From Rhea pennata (lineage: Eukaryota > Chordata > Aves > Rheiformes > Rheidae), in contig NC_084663.1 in the NCBI RefSeq assembly GCF_028389875.1, positions 161,409,801-161,473,800 on the forward strand: a stretch of 64,000 nucleotides of DNA. Direction: 5' to 3'. The notes beneath the pieces were generated by a model that did no database searches, had not been told where the DNA came from, and saw only the letters and a program-made list of their open reading frames with translations. Positions 61,373 through 64,000 of this stretch are shown in pieces (positions within the stretch are counted from its first letter, which is position 1; each line of letters starts with the position of its first letter). Made by a program: the position numbers and the translations under genes.

Positions 61373-64000
61373 AATGAACAGCCAAAGCCGTATGTTTTAA
61401 AGAGACAAGTAGACAAGTATGTATTACTCATAAAGTCATGTTTAGCAACATTCCAAGAGAAAACTATCTATCTCTTTTTTTTTAAACAAATGTGTTTTGT
61501 CTTGCATTCAAATTAATCTTGTTAGGTTATCATCTTTCTTGCCTCACTGCTCTCGTGTGAGTCAAAGAGGCAGCAGGAATTCATATATTCATATTGTATG
61601 ATGCACAGAAAGAAATGCATACTGCTGCGGGGATTGCCACTCTCATAAGAAATATCTCCAGTGGCATCTCGGAGTCTGCATCACGTGCACCATAAGCGGT
61701 TGCCTTACAGATGCAGCGCAGATTCTTTCTAAAAGTACACACCCAGAGCATTTGCGCTCTTGCATGTTTTCCTAAGCTCTAATACCCTCTTTTATCTCAT
61801 AGGTAAATTTTTGTTCAGCTATGTTCTTTCAAAAGGTCATTTGTTCCCCTGCAGGAAACGCCGTAACTGATAGGGCTGGCTTTGGGGAGGCGGTTTCGTG
61901 GCTCAATTTCCCCCTATGACCACTAGCGCGCAAAAGTAAACCTGAAATGAATTTCAGTGCTGCAGACAGCAAGGGGATTTTGCTTGGGTGCAAAAGGTAA
62001 AATTGAGCCTCCCGTTAGGATCGGCCGGATGGACTTACGTGCAGAAATGCACCAAAGTAGGAGGGCATCACATGCAATTTTTCCTCTGGCAGCCACTAGG
62101 ATGGTGTGATGGCCCAAAAGCTTGTTAGTGCCCCGAGTGCAGCTCCCTGTCTACCTCAGAGCTTATCATTTATATCAGTTTATCTCAGAGGAAACCAGTT
62201 GTGTAGCCAAAGACCACTGCATGAGGCAATGATCTGGAGATGTTCTTTGCATCACTTCTCACCCAAACTCAAACACTTACATGGGCACCCCAAAAGGACG
62301 AACTTCTCCTGAGGTGCCCTGGCATGGGCATAGTGATACTCTGATTATTTACCCCCTTGTTTTGACTGGTGATTCTATCACGGACCCACGCAGTCACTCC
62401 TGATATGATTTTCAGCAAAACTCAGAGCTTTCCGATACAACAAATAAATATTGCCTTAGAAAAGGAACCACTTTCCCAGGGAAATGCTCACCAGCCATGT
62501 GAGGAAGGAGTGCAGCTTCCCCGGAAGAACAAAACAAGACATAATTTATTTCCCCAGCCTGTCCTACCATTTCAAAGGATACAGCCTGCTTTTCCTACAC
62601 TTACCTCAATGGAGCTTACCGTTCCTGCTCACAAAAACTGCAGAGAAAACAGGAAATCAGACCTGTCCTCTTTTGCTTCTTGTAAAGCCCCCACCTGAGG
62701 ACGTAGTGAAGAAGTTCCCACGTTCCTCATCACAGAAAATGAAATTCAGCTCAGCAAAGTCAGTCTTGTGCAAGGAGGAAAAGGAGGGAGGAAGGAGGCC
62801 ACTCAAGGGCCAAGGGAAGATTCAGCTGCATGCTGATACCCGAATTCTTCCGAGCTACGCGTGACGCACTGCAACCCAGAAGTATGCTCCTGCACCGGGG
62901 AAGGGTTAGGGCAGAGAGGGGACACACACACCCACTGCCGGCAGCTAACAGGTTCACGGGAGACGCCGGAGCTGCGCCGAGGTGGGACTGGGGTTAGGCT
63001 AGCTGCTACGAGCACCTCTGGCTGAGGCAGCCGCTCCTCTGTGGCAGTAAATAATTACATTGCTCTCTATCCCACCCAGCTTTTATTTGGATTGTGGTCG
63101 GGTACCAGGATCTGGCCCCACAACATGCAGAGATCCTGTTAAGAAACCTTGATGCCAAAGCTCCCTGCGCTGCTGTCACACAGGCTGGCCACGAGGACAG
63201 GACGGGGCACGTTCAGATGTGCCGTTCGGAGTCCTTTCTGTAAAAAAAGAGCTCCTGCTCTGTAACAGCAGATAGGTGCTGCGCTGTGCAGCAGTCGCTG
63301 CCGAAACTCATTTCTGGGAGAAGTGGAACATGCCACCTGACAGAAAACATTTTGTAGGTTGGAGGAAGCTTGGAGGAAGGGGGCGATGGGGACTTTGCTG
63401 GTCTTTCTCCTTGTCCCTCTGCAATTTCATTCTGTGAGCTTGGTTTTTAGCTTTATTTTTCATGTTCTAAAGCCAGACTAACCTCAAACCAAGGAACAGC
63501 TAAACAACAGGTCCGGCGCCTCTGGCGGGTCACGCAGCGGCAGCCGCTGCCGATCGCTCCGTGCCTGCCTGCACGCAGATGATCACGGCCCCTTCCGAGG
63601 GTGAGACACGGCGTTTCGGGGCCGCTACGGCGTGTCCCAGGGCTGCCGGCACCAGTGGAGGTCGGGCAGCTGCTTCAGAGCACCTGGCTGATGAAGAACT
63701 GCCACAGGACACCAGCCTGGCACCACGCGATGGGGCCAAAAAAGCCTTGAGGAACGGCTCGTCTCCAGCCCATGGGAACATCCTATAATCCAGCATCCCC
63801 TTGATGGTACCTTTAATCTTAATCCCTGGCAGCAATTCGACTTTCTTTTCCTCGTAAGCCTACTTTCCACCTGCAGAGCCTCTCGCCCCCAGTCCCCAGC
63901 CCCGAGAGGCGCCTGGCCAGGCCACCAGCAGTGGAGCTGACTCCTTTCCAGAGAACCAAAGCCACCGGGAAATCACGCAGGTTGTTCGGTTATGCCCAGG

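Larger units (their letters stand above)
57220..64000. other. CLDN10 first intron / upstream DNA
   Basis: No coding exon recognised. I looked on the - strand for the claudin first-exon pattern (W-GLW-C-C in an extracellular loop after a first transmembrane segment) and found none. Two CR1 fragments (58078-58405, 61140-61372) are the only transposons recognised. The last 500 bp are GC-richer but not a convincing CpG island. ORFs such as 62369-62864 and 63530-63835 show no family. Confidence 0.55.

Noticed and set aside
62369-62864. Two overlapping + strand ORFs of 109 and 126 aa
   Set aside because: No recognisable domain, overlapping in different frames, no splice pattern; treated as chance.
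63530-63870. ORFs near the right edge that might have been the claudin first exon
   Set aside because: The - strand translation has no transmembrane segment and no W-GLW-C-C motif.

Overview
This is a vertebrate, almost certainly bird, genomic window. Genes have many short exons with GT-AG introns. The repeat load is low and dominated by chicken-repeat-1 (CR1) LINE fragments ending in the typical ATTCTATGA-type 3' repeats. Background is AT-rich, with one strong CpG island. No bacterial, CRISPR, viral or operon-like content is visible, and no tRNA or rRNA gene was recognised. The exact species cannot be told from the sequence.

Layout. 1-6400: intergenic DNA with one fairly young CR1 copy (about 260-1100). 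6400-7420: a CpG island with long G homopolymers and a non-coding first exon candidate ending at a clean donor (6891|GTGAGT). 6892-11830: a probable first intron with strong G-over-C strand skew from about 9.2 to 11.75 kb and an old CR1 remnant. 11831-48800: the complete coding region of DZIP1 on the + strand. All splice junctions were traced by hand: 19 exons including the one carrying the ATG, all phases consistent, 2505 nt, 834 residues. 48801-49310: the DZIP1 3' UTR with AATAAA at 49285. 50410-57219: the last four exons of a claudin-10 gene (CLDN10) on the - strand, convergent with DZIP1. 57220-64000: CLDN10 first-intron or upstream DNA with two more CR1 fragments. The claudin first exon is not in the window.

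How the genes relate. DZIP1 is a zinc-finger, coiled-coil basal-body protein needed for ciliogenesis and Hedgehog signalling. CLDN10 is a tight-junction pore protein. From memory of the human map, the two genes are also convergent neighbours on 13q32, so this looks like conserved synteny rather than a functional pair. Their poly(A) signals lie about 1.1 kb apart here.

Most notable points: the DZIP1 start codon is the last three bases of an exon, followed by a 79-bp intron whose retention would stop translation after 18 codons. An RFX-type X-box (11847-11860) lies in that same 5' exon, as expected for a ciliary gene. An unexplained exon-like segment with good splice signals (49380-49446) lies just past the DZIP1 poly(A) signal. 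I saw nothing that amounts to a new biological system; the region looks like ordinary conserved avian DNA with a few regulatory and splicing oddities.
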